NCBI GenBank assembly: GCA_035289745.1
Contig: DATDWF010000082.1
Coordinates: forward strand, 1-5,647
DNA length: 5,647 nt
Reading direction: 5' to 3'
Source: JAUYQE01 sp035289745
Lineage (GTDB): Archaea; Nanobdellota; Nanobdellia; Woesearchaeales; GW2011-AR9
The translations under genes were made by a program, and so were the position numbers. Shown here piece by piece: positions 5,540 to 5,647 of this stretch; positions within the stretch are counted from its first letter, which is position 1; every line of letters begins with the position of its first letter. Under the pieces are notes generated by a model. That model saw only the letters and a program-made list of their open reading frames with translations. It ran no database searches and was not told where the DNA came from.

Positions 5540-5647
5540 TTAGGAACACCCGCTCAGCGTGCAGTAGTGTATCTGCCCCGATTGGGAAACGCCAGTGGGG
5601 TCAGTGGCAGATTCGAGCGTGCGGCCGGGGCGGGTTTCGACGATGTC
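5540..5647 (-). CDS. C-terminus of an unrecognised protein (partial, 5' end outside window)
   Basis: The minus strand is open from the right edge to a TAA at 5540-5542 and gives 35 residues beginning DIVETRPGRTLESATDPTG and ending YCTLSGCS. Third codon positions are mostly G or C and the stop falls exactly where the composition changes from GC-rich to AT-rich, which supports coding on this strand. Two plus-strand frames are also open here because the DNA is GC-rich, so a chance frame is possible. No family is recognised. The two cysteines and the Gly/Ser/Thr-rich character would suit an extracellular protein, but that is a weak hint. If real, it ends about 100 bases upstream of NTase B and is read in the same direction. 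Confidence 0.35.
   Translation of the reverse strand, partial: DIVETRPGRTLESATDPTGVSQSGQIHYCTLSGCS

Noticed and set aside
5543..5647. tRNA, rRNA or other structured RNA in the GC-rich right edge
   Set aside because: No cloverleaf, T-loop consensus or recognisable rRNA segment could be traced; a coding tail on the minus strand explains the bias better.
1..5647. CRISPR array or long direct repeats
   Set aside because: Only short repeats near the two promoters and in the right intergenic gap were found; nothing has regular repeat-spacer spacing.

Overview
The window reads as accessory DNA from a prokaryote that is most likely archaeal. Two genes are preceded by a TTTATATA-type box about 28-35 nt from the start codon with little or no leader, which is the archaeal TATA/leaderless pattern. 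The second genes of the same transcripts are preceded by Shine-Dalgarno (SD) like GAGG cores. The exact lineage cannot be read from the sequence; an uncultivated, metagenome-type archaeon is a guess.

Layout, left to right. Bases 2-115 (+) hold the last codons of a transposase that matches the C-terminal pattern of the ISAzo13 family. Directly behind it, in another frame, lies a LOG-like Rossmann protein remnant (+, to 446) with no usable start upstream of its first beta strand, so it appears decapitated by the insertion. A small hairpin separates it from a convergent block in which everything is on the minus strand.

The minus-strand block holds two gene pairs of the MNT/HEPN toxin-antitoxin type. 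In each pair a winged-helix plus minimal nucleotidyltransferase gene overlaps a downstream HEPN gene. Pair A is 1580-509 and pair B is 5441-4361. Between them is a complete 901-residue P2A-type Ca2+-transporting ATPase (4364-1659). The stop codon of HEPN B overlaps the ATPase start (ATGA), so pair B and the ATPase look like one three-gene operon read from a single TATA box at about 5470. Pair A has its own TATA box and a perfect 18-bp palindrome between that box and the start codon, a likely autoregulatory operator bound by the winged-helix NTase. Pair B has a similar but imperfect palindrome in the same place.

By eye the pairs are AT-rich while the ATPase is near 50% GC, so the block looks like a mosaic. 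At the right edge a short GC-rich open frame (minus, ending at 5540) may be the C-terminus of another protein. No stretch of 300 bases lacks a gene, and no CRISPR, tRNA or rRNA was seen.

The most interesting point is the physical and translational coupling of a calcium pump to an HTH-NTase/HEPN pair, with a second such pair immediately downstream. In both pairs the end of the NTase gene doubles as the SD and start region of the HEPN gene.
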